A stretch of DNA of 64,000 bases from TMP-86 sp039807285 (GCA_044226785.1 JBGAGK010000008.1:62001-126000); one strand, 5' to 3'; shown: positions 44,725 to 53,954, numbered from the stretch's first letter. The notes: generated by a model from the sequence alone, not told the origin. A program made the numbers and translations.

Positions 44725-45261
44725 TTGATTGTGCTGGTGGACCAGGACGGCGTTCTCGCCGACTTTGAAGGCGGTTTCGCAAGGGCCTGGCAGGAAAGGT
44801 TCAAGCGAACCCCGGTCGTGGCGATTGGCGCGCGGCGAAGTTTCCGGTTGATCGACGACTATCCACTCGAGCTGCATTCCGACGTCGCGGCGATCTATAC
44901 CGCCCCGGGCTTCTTCCGCCACCTGGAACCCATCGCTGGCGCCATCGCTGCCGTCGAAGACATGCTTGCCAGCGGAATCGATGTACGCATCTGCACTTCG
45001 TCGATCGATGCATACGAAAATTGTGTCCTGGAAAAATATCAATGGGTCGAGCAGCATCTGGGACGGGAATTCACGAAAAGATTGGTGCTGACGAAGGACA
45101 AGACGCTGGTGTCGGGCACCTGGCTGGTCGATGACAATCCCCGGATTGTCGGCAGTCGGGTGCCGGTCTGGAAACAGGCGATCTTCGAGGCACCCTATAA
45201 CCGTCACGTGACCGGCGTTCCCCGGATGACCTGGTCAAACTGGAAGTCGGTCCTGACCTGA
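44725..45261 (+). CDS. 5'(3')-deoxyribonucleotidase-like HAD phosphatase
   Basis: A 178-aa HAD enzyme. Motif I is DQDGVLADFEGGF (nucleophile Asp plus general acid), motif II Thr/Ser in ICTSSI, motif III/IV Lys in LTKDKTLV and the acidic LVDDNPRI. The length and DGVLADF pattern match the NT5C-type deoxyribonucleotidases, which remove phosphate from nucleoside monophosphates. The start is uncertain: TTG 44725, or GTG 44731/44737. It overlaps the convergent lysR gene by 27 bp. Confidence 0.82.
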   Translation: MIVLVDQDGVLADFEGGFARAWQERFKRTPVVAIGARRSFRLIDDYPLELHSDVAAIYTAPGFFRHLEPIAGAIAAVEDMLASGIDVRICTSSIDAYENCVLEKYQWVEQHLGREFTKRLVLTKDKTLVSGTWLVDDNPRIVGSRVPVWKQAIFEAPYNRHVTGVPRMTWSNWKSVLT

Positions 45262-46182
45262 GGGGGCAACGGCATCGAGCCTTCCTGCCGTGTCGATGAT
45301 GAACTGGCGAAGCCAGGCGAACCCCGCATCGATGCTGAATGCTTCATGCCACTGCATGATTTCCTTGAGAACCGGCATGCGGAAGCGCGGTTGCAGCAAC
45401 CGGATGGGCAGATGTCGGGCATGACGCTGCGCAAGGCGCGCAGGCACCGTGGCGATGCGCCGTGTGCCTGCCACCGCCTGGAGTAGCGGAGTGTAGTTCG
45501 GCAGCACCAGCTTCACCGAGGGCTCGAAGTGGTAGTTCTGCTGCAGCCAGAGGTCGAACGCGATCATGTGTCCAGGCCGCGGCTGGAACAGCACATGATC
45601 GGCGGACTTGAAGTCGCGCAGGGAAATGTGGCTTCCCTTCAGGGGGTGATCATTGGCGGCGACACAGACCAGTTGATCCTCGAACAACGGCACCGAGGGG
45701 TGAGAGGGTCGCTGATAGTGATCAGGCAGGATCAACAGATCGATCTCGCCCCGGTCGAGATCCTCCATGGCATTTTCCGAAAGAGGAACGATGTGCAGGG
45801 TCAGGCCCGGGGCATGGCTTGATCCCAGCAGCCGCTGAACCTCGATCAGCAGTATTTCGATGGTGTAGTCGGAAGCCGCTATGCGCAGGTTGCGTTGCAC
45901 GGTCTGTGGATCGAAGGGCGGCTGACCGCTCATCGAAGTGTCGACCTGCACCAGGATCGAGTGCACTGCGACGCCCAGTTCGCGGGCGCGCGGTGTGGGC
46001 TGCATGCGCCGCCCCACTTGCACCAGCAATGGGTCGCGGAAATGTTCGCGCAGGCGGCCGAGGGCGCCGCTCATGGCAGACTGGCTCAGATGGAGTCTTC
46101 GGGCCGCAGCGGTCACGCTGCCCTCGTCAAGCAGCGCATCGAGCGCCACCAGAAGATTCAGGTCAAGTCCCCGGAAGTGCAT
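45235..46182 (-). CDS. LysR-family regulator (NodD-like)
   Basis: 315 aa. The N-terminal winged HTH is LDLNLLVALDALLDEGSV, then AARRLHLSQSAMSGALGRLREHF; the substrate-binding domain follows (LRIAASDYTIEILLIEVQ...). The LLDEGSVTAAARRLHLSQ pattern is closest to NodD/NahR-type LTTRs, which sense aromatic or flavonoid-like inducers. Start ATG 46182 is placed by GGAGG nine bases upstream; ATG 46191 abuts that SD. It diverges from the F420/hydrolase operon, which it probably activates. Confidence 0.88.
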   Translation of the reverse strand: MHFRGLDLNLLVALDALLDEGSVTAAARRLHLSQSAMSGALGRLREHFRDPLLVQVGRRMQPTPRARELGVAVHSILVQVDTSMSGQPPFDPQTVQRNLRIAASDYTIEILLIEVQRLLGSSHAPGLTLHIVPLSENAMEDLDRGEIDLLILPDHYQRPSHPSVPLFEDQLVCVAANDHPLKGSHISLRDFKSADHVLFQPRPGHMIAFDLWLQQNYHFEPSVKLVLPNYTPLLQAVAGTRRIATVPARLAQRHARHLPIRLLQPRFRMPVLKEIMQWHEAFSIDAGFAWLRQFIIDTAGRLDAVAPSGQDRLPV

Positions 46183-46224
46183 GAGGCTCATCCTCCAGAA
46201 GCATCGGCCGCACCGGTGCATTCT

Positions 46225-46239
46225 ATCATTACAATCGAT
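46225..46239. promoter_or_regulatory. LysR-type binding site (ATC-N9-GAT)
   Basis: ATC (46225-46227), 9 bp, GAT (46237-46239), which includes the T-N11-A core of LTTR boxes and the nod-box half-site form. It is centred in the 143-bp gap between lysR and the EthD gene. Confidence 0.5.
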
Positions 46240-46325
46240 TGGGCAGATACCAAGAGCGGATCTATGCTTCTGGGAAGGACGGATCAGCTGCAACCGTTGC
46301 CGTCGCGCATCGAGGTAACAGGCTC

Positions 46326-47108
46326 ATGCCAATCAAGTTGATGGCCGCATCGCGCCGCCGCCCGGGTCTGACCCGGGCTGAGTACCAGAGGTACCTGGAG
46401 TTCTGTCACGGAACGATCGCACGTCAGGAGCGCCTCCGGATCCGCCAGTATGTGCAGAATCACGTCATCGACGGGGCATTCGGCGTGCTCACCGATGCCA
46501 CCCACGAGCAGGTGTGCGAGCGTGATGCGGTGGTCGAACTGCAGTTCGACAGCTTCCCCGACATGATCGCGACGCTCGAGCCGGCGACTCCGTCGGCGGC
46601 TTCCCAGGACGGCCGGTTTTTCGCCGACGAGCGCACCAACATCATCGTGATGGCAGAGGAAGAAGAGGTGCCGGTACCCTCACCGATTCCGGCATTCAAT
46701 CCGGGCCTGGGCATCGTCAGCGGGGTGGGAGCGCTGAAGGTACTGCAGTACATCATGCGCGATGAGACCGTGTTCCGTGAGGACTACTACCAGCACTGGC
46801 GTGACGCGCATGCCCACGCGATGCAGCAGTCGCCCTGCACGCGCGCGCAGTTGCGCCGATGCGTGATGAACAGGCGCTGCCGCGCCAACGACAATGATGC
46901 GGCTGCGCGCAAGCACTTCAAGATGGTCGACCCGCCCGTGTACGACCTCGTGGTGACCCACTGGTACGACACGATCGAGCAGGCGGGTGCCTTCCGCGAT
47001 TACCACGAGGCGCTGCGCAGCTACCCGAAGAGGTTTGCCGACTGGTCGAAGTCCTTCTACCTGTATACCCGGCAGGTCGTGATCATCCGTGACACGCCCA
47101 CGTCCTGA
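46326..47108 (+). CDS. EthD-domain protein
   Basis: 260 aa with two EthD-like repeats: IKLMAASRRRPGLTRAEYQRYLEFCHG and, near residue 145, VLQYIMRDETVFREDYYQHW. ATG 46326 follows GAGGT by nine bases; in-frame ATGs further upstream lie in the regulatory region. It is the first gene of the LysR-controlled operon and a distant relative of the protein at 39218. The role is unknown; such proteins accompany ring- or ether-cleaving steps. Confidence 0.75.
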   Translation: MPIKLMAASRRRPGLTRAEYQRYLEFCHGTIARQERLRIRQYVQNHVIDGAFGVLTDATHEQVCERDAVVELQFDSFPDMIATLEPATPSAASQDGRFFADERTNIIVMAEEEEVPVPSPIPAFNPGLGIVSGVGALKVLQYIMRDETVFREDYYQHWRDAHAHAMQQSPCTRAQLRRCVMNRRCRANDNDAAARKHFKMVDPPVYDLVVTHWYDTIEQAGAFRDYHEALRSYPKRFADWSKSFYLYTRQVVIIRDTPTS

Positions 47109-47136
47109 TCGACTGATTGCAGAGGAGATCGCCCAC

Positions 47137-48033
47137 ATGCCCACCCTCATCGCCGAGCAACGCGTCCAGCTGAATTTCAGGGACTGGCATGCCCAGACTC
47201 ACGCCCGCGCGGATCGCCCTGATCTTTCGCCCGAGGAAGCGGCCCGACCCTTTGCTAAGTACTATTACGAGAAGATCCCCGTACCCGACAGGGCACATCT
47301 GGCGATGATGGATGCGCCCTGTGATCCGGCGAAAGCCATCGGGCCCGAACGCATGAACGACCTGCTGGATCCGGGTGAACTTGCGGTCGAGGTCGGCTGG
47401 TGCAACCTTCCCAATGGCGCGGGGTTCATTGCCAATCGCATGATCTATCCCGATGTGACGGCAGACATGGTGGACTGGTGGTTCGCCTGGCATCCGCTCG
47501 AGGATCTTCGCTACCGGATCTGGTATCCGCCGCAGCACGGCGGGCTGATGCTGAGCCCCGAGGGGCGCAAGCGCATCCTCGACCCCGCCATTCCCAATCG
47601 GGAAAAGAACTGGGGTGTGGTGCATCACGTCACTGAAAATTGCAACTGCGGCATGGAGAACATCGACATCCATTTTCTCTCGCCAAAGGATTTCGGTTTC
47701 GACATGGGACGCTGGCGGGAGCCGTACGTGTCGACGTTCGCGGGCGGCTTCGGTTGGGCCGTTGCAGTGAACAGGACCGACGAGTCGATCACTGCGCCCG
47801 CACTGATGTGCCACATCTTTCGCCAGCATCCAAAGGGTCTCGAGCACCGCACGCGATTCTGGATGGGCTACCGGATGTCGGAGGGCAGGCCGGAACTGAC
47901 ACTGCCGCCGGGTGTGCGGGTGCCGGTCGAGGCGGTTCAGGGACTCGCGCGTCACAATGTGTGCGAGTTCACTCGCTGGGGCGAGTTCCTGCCCCGCATC
48001 TACAGGGAACTTGGCCACAGCATGGTTTGTTAG
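47137..48033 (+). CDS. PhlG-like C-C bond hydrolase (2,4-diacetylphloroglucinol/phloretin hydrolase family)
   Basis: A 298-aa metal-dependent hydrolase. Candidate metal ligands are His119 in WWFAWHP, the cluster HHVTE (163-167), and His273/Glu277 in ARHNVCEF; the last H-x3-E matches the zinc pair of PhlG. The family hydrolyses the carbon-carbon bond linking an acyl group to a polyphenol ring. I chose ATG 47137, preceded by AGAGGAG. It is 28 bp after the EthD gene. The substrate here is unknown, but acylated phloroglucinol-like or cyclic beta-diketone compounds fit. Confidence 0.82.
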   Translation: MPTLIAEQRVQLNFRDWHAQTHARADRPDLSPEEAARPFAKYYYEKIPVPDRAHLAMMDAPCDPAKAIGPERMNDLLDPGELAVEVGWCNLPNGAGFIANRMIYPDVTADMVDWWFAWHPLEDLRYRIWYPPQHGGLMLSPEGRKRILDPAIPNREKNWGVVHHVTENCNCGMENIDIHFLSPKDFGFDMGRWREPYVSTFAGGFGWAVAVNRTDESITAPALMCHIFRQHPKGLEHRTRFWMGYRMSEGRPELTLPPGVRVPVEAVQGLARHNVCEFTRWGEFLPRIYRELGHSMVC

Positions 48034-48042
48034 GGGGTAGTG

Positions 48043-49050
48043 ATGGAAGTGGGAATTGCAGCCGGCATACGCAACCTGCCGGGAAAGGAACGGCCGCTCG
48101 ATCAGGTCTATCAGGAGTGCATCGAGGCCGCTGTGCTGGCCGACGAACTCGGCTACAGCCACTTCTGGATGAGCGAACACCACTTCGCCGAGGACGACTG
48201 GAATTCAAGGCCGCTGCCCATCCTTGCGGCCCTGGCGGCACGCACGCGGCGCATCCGGCTTGGAACCTATGTGCTGCTGCTGGCGCTGCACGATCCGCTG
48301 GCCGTGGCGGAGGAGGCGGCGACGGTCGACATACTCTCGGGAGGGCGCCTGGACCTGGCGATCGGAGCCGGGCCGATGCAGCAGGAGTGCGAGGTGTTCG
48401 GTGTGGCGAAGGCCGAAACATTCGCACGCACCTATGAAGCGCTGACCTTCATCCAGCGTTGCTTTACCGAGGACGCGGTCACCCATGAGGGCAAGTACTA
48501 CCAGTATCGAAACGTGCGTCTGCGCCCGAAGCCCGTGCAGAAGCCGCATCCGCCGATCTGGATGGCCGCCATGGGGCCGCAGAGCATCGAGAAGGCAGCG
48601 CAGCGCGGCTATCACCTCGCTTCGGCTCTGCACTCGCCGCTGTGGAAGACGTATCCCGAAATGCTGGCCAAACATGGTCGCGCACGTGCGGGACAACAGA
48701 TCGTTTCCGGTCCCGTGTGCATTCACGTGGCACCGACGCGCGAGCAGGCCTGGGATGAGTGCGAGGAGCCACTGTGGTGGGGCGTGGAGTTCTATCGCCG
48801 TCGAGGCGTGAACATGCCGCTTCCGCCGGTCGGAGAATTGCGCCGTACGCCGAACGCCGGCATCTATGGTGTACCTTTTGCCGTGGGCACGGCGGCAGAT
48901 GTCCTCGAGGGGTTGTCCCGATATCGACAGGAACCGCTGGATCAGCTGGCGTTGCAGTTCCATGCGCCAGGCATGAACATCGAGCATGTCAAGCGCTCGA
49001 TGCGCGTGTTCGCTCAGGAGATCCTGCCCGAAATCCGCAAGTGGGGTTGA
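48043..49050 (+). CDS. LLM-class (bacterial luciferase-like) flavin/F420 oxidoreductase
   Basis: A 335-aa TIM-barrel oxidoreductase. Seen: GYSHFWMSEHHFAEDDWNSRP (LuxA-type EHHF), RRIRLGTYVLLLALHDPLAVAEE, and DLAIGAGPMQQECEVFGV. EHHF points to LuxA/SsuD-like flavin monooxygenases, whereas F420 enzymes also belong to this superfamily, and the cofactor genes downstream make F420 use possible. SD AGGGGG precedes ATG 48043 (a GTG one codon upstream is possible). Confidence 0.85.
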   Translation: MEVGIAAGIRNLPGKERPLDQVYQECIEAAVLADELGYSHFWMSEHHFAEDDWNSRPLPILAALAARTRRIRLGTYVLLLALHDPLAVAEEAATVDILSGGRLDLAIGAGPMQQECEVFGVAKAETFARTYEALTFIQRCFTEDAVTHEGKYYQYRNVRLRPKPVQKPHPPIWMAAMGPQSIEKAAQRGYHLASALHSPLWKTYPEMLAKHGRARAGQQIVSGPVCIHVAPTREQAWDECEEPLWWGVEFYRRRGVNMPLPPVGELRRTPNAGIYGVPFAVGTAADVLEGLSRYRQEPLDQLALQFHAPGMNIEHVKRSMRVFAQEILPEIRKWG

Positions 49051-49056
49051 TGCTGC

Positions 49057-49707
49057 GTGACGATGCAAGCTCCATTGTTGCCTGAACGTGGCTGGCCGCG
49101 CGAGCGGCGCAATGGGTGCTGGGCCCTGGTGGCGGTGAAGCGCCGTGTCGAGGGGAAAGGCCGGCTGGCTGGTGTGCTGCCCGTCACCGAGCGTGTGGCG
49201 CTGGTGCGTACCATGCTGCGTCGCGTTCTCGAAGCACTGGAAGCAACGCCGCACATCCAGCAGGTCGTGGTGGTGAGCCCGGAACGCGACGAGGTGCCTG
49301 CACACATTCCGGTGCTGGCGGATCGCAACGCCGGGCTCAACGTGGCGCTCGCCGAGGCGCGCGAGGCGCTGCTCGGGTTCGGGGCAGGTGCTCTGCTGGT
49401 GCTTCCGGCGGATCTGCCGCAGATCAGCCCCGCGGCGATCGCGCGGCTGGTGCGGGCCGGTCGATATGGCTTTGCGATTGCACCGGATACAGGCGGTACG
49501 GGTAGCAATGGCCTGTATCTTCGTGGGCGTTCCGACTTCCAGTTCCAGTTCGGTGCGCAGAGCCTCCGACGACACCTGGCGGAGGCCCGCCGCCATGGAC
49601 TTGTACCGCGGGTTCACATCGATGCCGAGCTGGGCATCGACGTCGATGCGCCCGCCGATCTTTCTGCACTGGATCCGACAAGATGGCCGCTGACGCGATC
49701 CGCCTGA
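49057..49707 (+). CDS. cofC: CofC/FbiD: 2-phospholactate-type guanylyltransferase of F420 biosynthesis
   Basis: A 216-aa nucleotidyltransferase. Seen: LVAVKRRVEGKGRLAGVL (GTP-binding, KxxxGKxRL), VLPADLPQIS (metal Asp) and DTGGTGSNGLYL. It condenses GTP with a three-carbon phosphoacid (2-phospholactate, PEP or 3-phosphoglycerate in different lineages), and CofD then transfers that unit to Fo. The start is GTG 49057 (or ATG 49063). It starts 6 bp after the LLM gene and its 3' end overlaps fbiC by 25 bp. Confidence 0.87.
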   Translation: MTMQAPLLPERGWPRERRNGCWALVAVKRRVEGKGRLAGVLPVTERVALVRTMLRRVLEALEATPHIQQVVVVSPERDEVPAHIPVLADRNAGLNVALAEAREALLGFGAGALLVLPADLPQISPAAIARLVRAGRYGFAIAPDTGGTGSNGLYLRGRSDFQFQFGAQSLRRHLAEARRHGLVPRVHIDAELGIDVDAPADLSALDPTRWPLTRSA

Positions 49708-52151
49708 GCAAGCTCCTGGATGAGGTGGCGCAGGGGCGGCGTCTGGACACGGCGGCGCAGACTGCCCTGCTGGTCGATGCACCACTCGCGCAACTGACCG
49801 CGGTGGCACGGGAGCTGACCGGGCGAGGCTTTGGCAACATCGTCACGTACTCGCGCAAGGTGTTCATTCCACTCACACAGCTGTGCCGGGATGTCTGTCA
49901 TTACTGCACCTTTTCCAGGGCACCACGCCGGCTCAAGGCGGCCTATCTGTCCCTCGACGAGGTGCTGGCCATTGCGCGCGCCGGCGAAGCCGCGGGCTGC
50001 AAGGAGGCATTGTTCACGCTCGGCGATCAGCCTGAGCGACGCTTTGCGGCCGCACGACGCGCGCTGGAGCAGTTGGGCTGTGCGACGACTCTCGAGTACC
50101 TGAAGGTTGCCGCGGCGAGCGTTCTTGCAGAGACAGGTTTGCTGCCGCACCTGAACCCGGGGCTGATGGGTGTCGAAGATATTTTCCACCTGCGACCGGT
50201 GGCCGCATCCATGGGTCTCATGCTGGAGAGTTCGGCTGAGCGGCTCTCCGGGCGTGGCGGCCCTCACTTCGGGTCACCCGACAAGCTGCCTGCGCGCCGG
50301 CTGGCGACGCTGCGCGCGGCCGGCGAGGCCGGAGTCGCCATGACCAGCGGTCTTCTGGTCGGCATTGGCGAGACCCGTCAGGAGCGCATCGAGGCGCTCC
50401 TGGCCCTGCGGAACCTGCACGATGCGCATGGGCACCTGCAGGAGATCATCATCCAGAACTTTCGCGCCAAGCCGGGCACGAAGATGGCGCATGCGATGGA
50501 ACCGCCACTGGAGGAGCAGCTGTGGACCATCGCCGTTGCGCGCATCCTTTTCGGACCCACGATGTCGATCCAGGCGCCACCGAATCTGCGACCGGAATCG
50601 CTTCTGCAGCTGGTCGAGGCCGGCGTCAACGATTGGGGTGGCGTATCGCCCGTGACGCCGGATCATGTGAACCCGGAGGCACCCTGGCCGCATCTGGCAG
50701 TCCTTGAGGAACAGACGGCCGCTGCGGGCCGTGCGTTGGTGGAGCGCCTGGCCCTCGGCCCCGCATTTGCACGCGCCCCGGAGAAGTGGAGCGATGTTTC
50801 GCTTGCAACCCGTGTGAGGCGCATGAGTGATGCAAACGGCTGGGCGCGTACGGATCAATGGTTTGCCGGCTCCGGCGCTCCGTTGCCGCCAGGCCGGCGG
50901 CCGATCAGCTGGAGGCGGGCTGCGCTGCTTTCAAGCGCTGGTGGGTTGAGGGCGATCCTGGACCGGGCGCAGGCAGGCGAGGAGTTGGGAGAGGCGCAGA
51001 TCTGCCAGCTGTTTGCCGCACAAGGTCGTGAGCTGGAAGATGTGCTGTCTGCGGCTGACCGCCTGCGTGCAGCGACGGTGGGTGACGCCGTGACCCATGT
51101 CGTCAACCGCAACATCAATTACACCAACATCTGCACCTATCGCTGCGGGTTCTGTGCATTCTCCAAGGGACGCTCCGCCGCCAGCCTTCGAGGTCCGGCG
51201 TATGCCCTTGACATGGACGAGGTTGCACGGCGTGCGGTGGAGGCCCGGGCTGCCGGCGCAACCGAAGTCTGCCTTCAGGGAGGCATCCACCCGGACTATA
51301 CGGGCGAGACGTACCTGGAGATTGTTGCGGCGGTGAAAGCGGCCGTTCCTGACATGCACGTGCATGCATTCTCACCGCTCGAAGTGGCCCATGGAGCGGA
51401 AACGCTGGGCCTCGAAGTGGAAGAGTATCTGAGGCGGCTGAAGGATGCAGGTCTTGGCACCTTGCCCGGCACCGCAGCGGAAATCCTCGATGACGGGATC
51501 CGCACCCAGATCTGTCCGGACAAGCTGCGTACCGCGCAGTGGCTGGAGATCATCGAGACCGCACACCGCGTCGGCCTGCGAACTACGGCAACCATCATGT
51601 TCGGGCACCTCGAGCAGCCGATTCACTGGGCGCGACACCTGCTGCGGTTGCGCGGGCTGCAGGTAAGGACAGGTGGCATCACCGAATTCGTGCCGCTTCC
51701 CTATGTCCATATGGAAGCGCCCATGTGGCGCAAGGGCCGGACGCGTTCAGGCCCCACGTTTCGTGAGGCCCTGCTGATGCACGCGGTCGGCCGATTGGCA
51801 TTGCATCCGTTCATTCCGAATATCCAGGCATCGTGGGTGAAGCTCGGCGTTGCAGGCGTCACCCGGGCGCTGGAGGCCGGCGCCAATGACATGGGCGGCA
51901 CGCTGATGGACGAGTCGATCACGCGCTCGGCGGGTGGCGTGAACGGACAGAGGCTGGACGCCCAGCAGCTCATTGCCCTGTCAGCAGCCATCGGCCGGCC
52001 CGCCCGGCAGCGTACGACGCTGTATCAGCCAGTCGTCCGCGATCCGGTAGCGCCCGCTGCAGGGTTCGCGGTTCCTGCCATCCACCTGCCGCCGACGGGC
52101 CGCGCCGGGTTGATGTGTGCAGATGGTTCAAGCAGCAGGCAGAGTGCATGA
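49683..52151 (+). CDS. fbiC: FbiC: fused CofG-CofH radical SAM synthase of the F420 chromophore Fo
   Basis: 822 aa, like actinobacterial FbiC. Two radical SAM modules, each with a CxxxCxxC cluster: CRDVCHYC (N-terminal, CofG) and CTYRCGFC (about residue 480, CofH). Further blocks: EALFTLGDQPE and TEVCLQGGIHPDYTGETYLE. Together they build 7,8-didemethyl-8-hydroxy-5-deazariboflavin from tyrosine and the flavin precursor. The stop overlaps the next start (ATGA). Fusion is typical of Actinobacteria; many archaea and cyanobacteria have separate CofG and CofH. Confidence 0.93.
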   Translation: MAADAIRLSKLLDEVAQGRRLDTAAQTALLVDAPLAQLTAVARELTGRGFGNIVTYSRKVFIPLTQLCRDVCHYCTFSRAPRRLKAAYLSLDEVLAIARAGEAAGCKEALFTLGDQPERRFAAARRALEQLGCATTLEYLKVAAASVLAETGLLPHLNPGLMGVEDIFHLRPVAASMGLMLESSAERLSGRGGPHFGSPDKLPARRLATLRAAGEAGVAMTSGLLVGIGETRQERIEALLALRNLHDAHGHLQEIIIQNFRAKPGTKMAHAMEPPLEEQLWTIAVARILFGPTMSIQAPPNLRPESLLQLVEAGVNDWGGVSPVTPDHVNPEAPWPHLAVLEEQTAAAGRALVERLALGPAFARAPEKWSDVSLATRVRRMSDANGWARTDQWFAGSGAPLPPGRRPISWRRAALLSSAGGLRAILDRAQAGEELGEAQICQLFAAQGRELEDVLSAADRLRAATVGDAVTHVVNRNINYTNICTYRCGFCAFSKGRSAASLRGPAYALDMDEVARRAVEARAAGATEVCLQGGIHPDYTGETYLEIVAAVKAAVPDMHVHAFSPLEVAHGAETLGLEVEEYLRRLKDAGLGTLPGTAAEILDDGIRTQICPDKLRTAQWLEIIETAHRVGLRTTATIMFGHLEQPIHWARHLLRLRGLQVRTGGITEFVPLPYVHMEAPMWRKGRTRSGPTFREALLMHAVGRLALHPFIPNIQASWVKLGVAGVTRALEAGANDMGGTLMDESITRSAGGVNGQRLDAQQLIALSAAIGRPARQRTTLYQPVVRDPVAPAAGFAVPAIHLPPTGRAGLMCADGSSSRQSA

Positions 52152-53152
52152 TCAAGTGTGGCTACAAGGCATCGGCCGAACAATTCAGCCCGAAGGAACT
52201 GCTGGATTTCTCGGTCCTGGCCGAGCAGTCGGGTTTCGATTCGGTTTTCATCAGCGATCACTTCCAGCCATGGCGGCATACCGGCGGCCATGCGCCGAAC
52301 TCACTGATCTGGCTCGGCGCGCTGGGCGCGCGCACCACACGAGTCGCCATCGGCACGAGTGTGCTGACACCGTCATTCCGCTATCACCCATCCGTCGTCG
52401 CACAGGCCTTCGCGACGCTGGGCGCGATGTGCCCCGACCGTGTGATTCTTGGCATCGGCACCGGTGAATCGCTCAACGAAGTGCCCGCCACCGGCATGCC
52501 CTGGCCAGAACCGAAGGAGCGCAGCGCGCGTCTGAGGGAATCGGTGAAGCTGATCCGCCAGTTGTGGGCCGAGGAGCGCGTCAGTTTCCGGGGCGAGTAC
52601 TACAGGACGGAGAATGCGACCCTGTACGACCGCCCGAAGACGCCCCCGTCAATCTACGTGGCTGGCGCCGGACCGCTCATCTCGAAGTTTGCCGGTGCAA
52701 AGGCCGATGGCTTCATCTGCACCAGCGGCAAGGCGCCCGAACTCTACAAGGACACCTTGTTGTCGAATGTTGCAGCAGGACTGAAGACCGAAGGTCGCGC
52801 GCCGGGCAGCATCGACATGATGATCGAGATGAAAGTGTCTTTCGATACGGACCTCGCGCGTGCCCGGGACGACACACGTTACTGGGCGGCGCTCGCACTG
52901 TCGCCCGAGGAGAAGATGAGCGTAGAGGATCCGCGCGAGATGGAGCGTCTGGCGGACAGTCTGCCGGTCGAGCGCACCATGAAGCGATGGATCGTATCCA
53001 CGGATCCGGATGAACACGTCGAGCGCATCCGGCCCTACGTCGAGATGGGCTTTCGCCATCTGGTATTTCATGCGCCTGGCCCCGATCAGGCGCGTTTCCT
53101 GAACCTGTATTCCGAGCTGGTTCTTCCGCGGCTTCGCAGTGCTTTCGGCTAG
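52148..53152 (+). CDS. fgd: F420-dependent glucose-6-phosphate dehydrogenase homologue (Fgd)
   Basis: A 334-aa LLM oxidoreductase strikingly like mycobacterial Fgd1 (336 aa): GYKASAEQFSPKELL, SDHFQPWRHTGGHAP, GIGTGESLNEV, FICTSGKAPELY, KRWIVSTDPDEHVE. All residues known in Fgd1 for catalysis and phosphate binding are present with a constant offset: His38, Trp42, Glu107, Lys195, Lys256, Arg280 (Fgd1 His40, Trp44, Glu109, Lys198, Lys259, Arg283). It should oxidise glucose-6-phosphate and regenerate F420H2. The start ATG 52148 overlaps the fbiC stop. Confidence 0.88.
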   Translation: MIKCGYKASAEQFSPKELLDFSVLAEQSGFDSVFISDHFQPWRHTGGHAPNSLIWLGALGARTTRVAIGTSVLTPSFRYHPSVVAQAFATLGAMCPDRVILGIGTGESLNEVPATGMPWPEPKERSARLRESVKLIRQLWAEERVSFRGEYYRTENATLYDRPKTPPSIYVAGAGPLISKFAGAKADGFICTSGKAPELYKDTLLSNVAAGLKTEGRAPGSIDMMIEMKVSFDTDLARARDDTRYWAALALSPEEKMSVEDPREMERLADSLPVERTMKRWIVSTDPDEHVERIRPYVEMGFRHLVFHAPGPDQARFLNLYSELVLPRLRSAFG

Positions 53153-53183
53153 TTCGCTGCAACCTGGTTCCGGGAAGACAGGA

Positions 53184-53954
53184 ATGGCTTCGGCACCGAA
53201 TCTTCAACTATGGGGCCTGAGCGGAATTCCGCGCGTTCGAGCCGGCGACGATCTCGCGGTGCTGCTGGCTGCTGCCTTGCGGCGGGCGGACCTGGAGCTG
53301 CTGGAGGGCGACGTCGTCGTGGTCGCTCAGAAGATCGTCTCGAAGGCCGAAGGCCGCGCCGTTCCACTGTCCTGCGTGGTGCCCTCGGCGCAGGCCCTGG
53401 AGTTGGCCGCGGAAGTGCAGAAGGATGCACGTCTGGTCGAGCTGGTGCTGCGCGAGTCGACACGGATCGTACGCAAGGCAAAGGATGTTCTCATCGTCGA
53501 ACACCGGCGTGGTTACGTGATGGCCAATGCCGGTATCGATCAATCCAATGTTGCCGCGCCGGGCGAAGAGGAGTGGGCACTGCTGCTGCCGGAGGATCCT
53601 GACCGCAGCGCGCAGTCTCTGCGCTCAGCATTGCGGGCGCACTGCGGCGCCGAGGTGGGCGTGGTGATCAGCGACAGCTTCGGACGCCCGTGGCGGCTCG
53701 GCACGGTGGGCGTGGCGCTGGGCTGCGCTGGACTGTCCTCGGTTGCCGATCTGCGCGGTCAGCCCGATCTGTTCGGTCGGACGCTGCGCGTCACTATGGT
53801 GGGACACGCCGACGAAGTGGCGGCCGCCGCATCGCTGGTAATGGGTCAGGGAGCGGAAGGCTGCCCGATGGTGCTGGTTCGCGGTCTCGCCCGGGGTGGG
53901 GACCTTCCCGCTGCGGCGCTGCTGCGCCCGCCCGGTGAGGATCTGTTCCGGTGA
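53184..53954 (+). CDS. cofE: CofE/FbiB-N: F420-0 gamma-glutamyl ligase
   Basis: A 256-aa single-domain ligase that adds glutamate to F420-0. Seen: DVVVVAQKIVSKAEGR, ANAGIDQSNVA, VVISDSFGRPWR, VADLRGQPDLFGR, typical of CofE. The C-terminal FMN-dependent reductase domain of actinobacterial FbiB is absent. I chose ATG 53184; a GTG at 53139 would add a 15-residue leader. cofD follows with a GTGA overlap. Confidence 0.9.
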   Translation: MASAPNLQLWGLSGIPRVRAGDDLAVLLAAALRRADLELLEGDVVVVAQKIVSKAEGRAVPLSCVVPSAQALELAAEVQKDARLVELVLRESTRIVRKAKDVLIVEHRRGYVMANAGIDQSNVAAPGEEEWALLLPEDPDRSAQSLRSALRAHCGAEVGVVISDSFGRPWRLGTVGVALGCAGLSSVADLRGQPDLFGRTLRVTMVGHADEVAAAASLVMGQGAEGCPMVLVRGLARGGDLPAAALLRPPGEDLFR

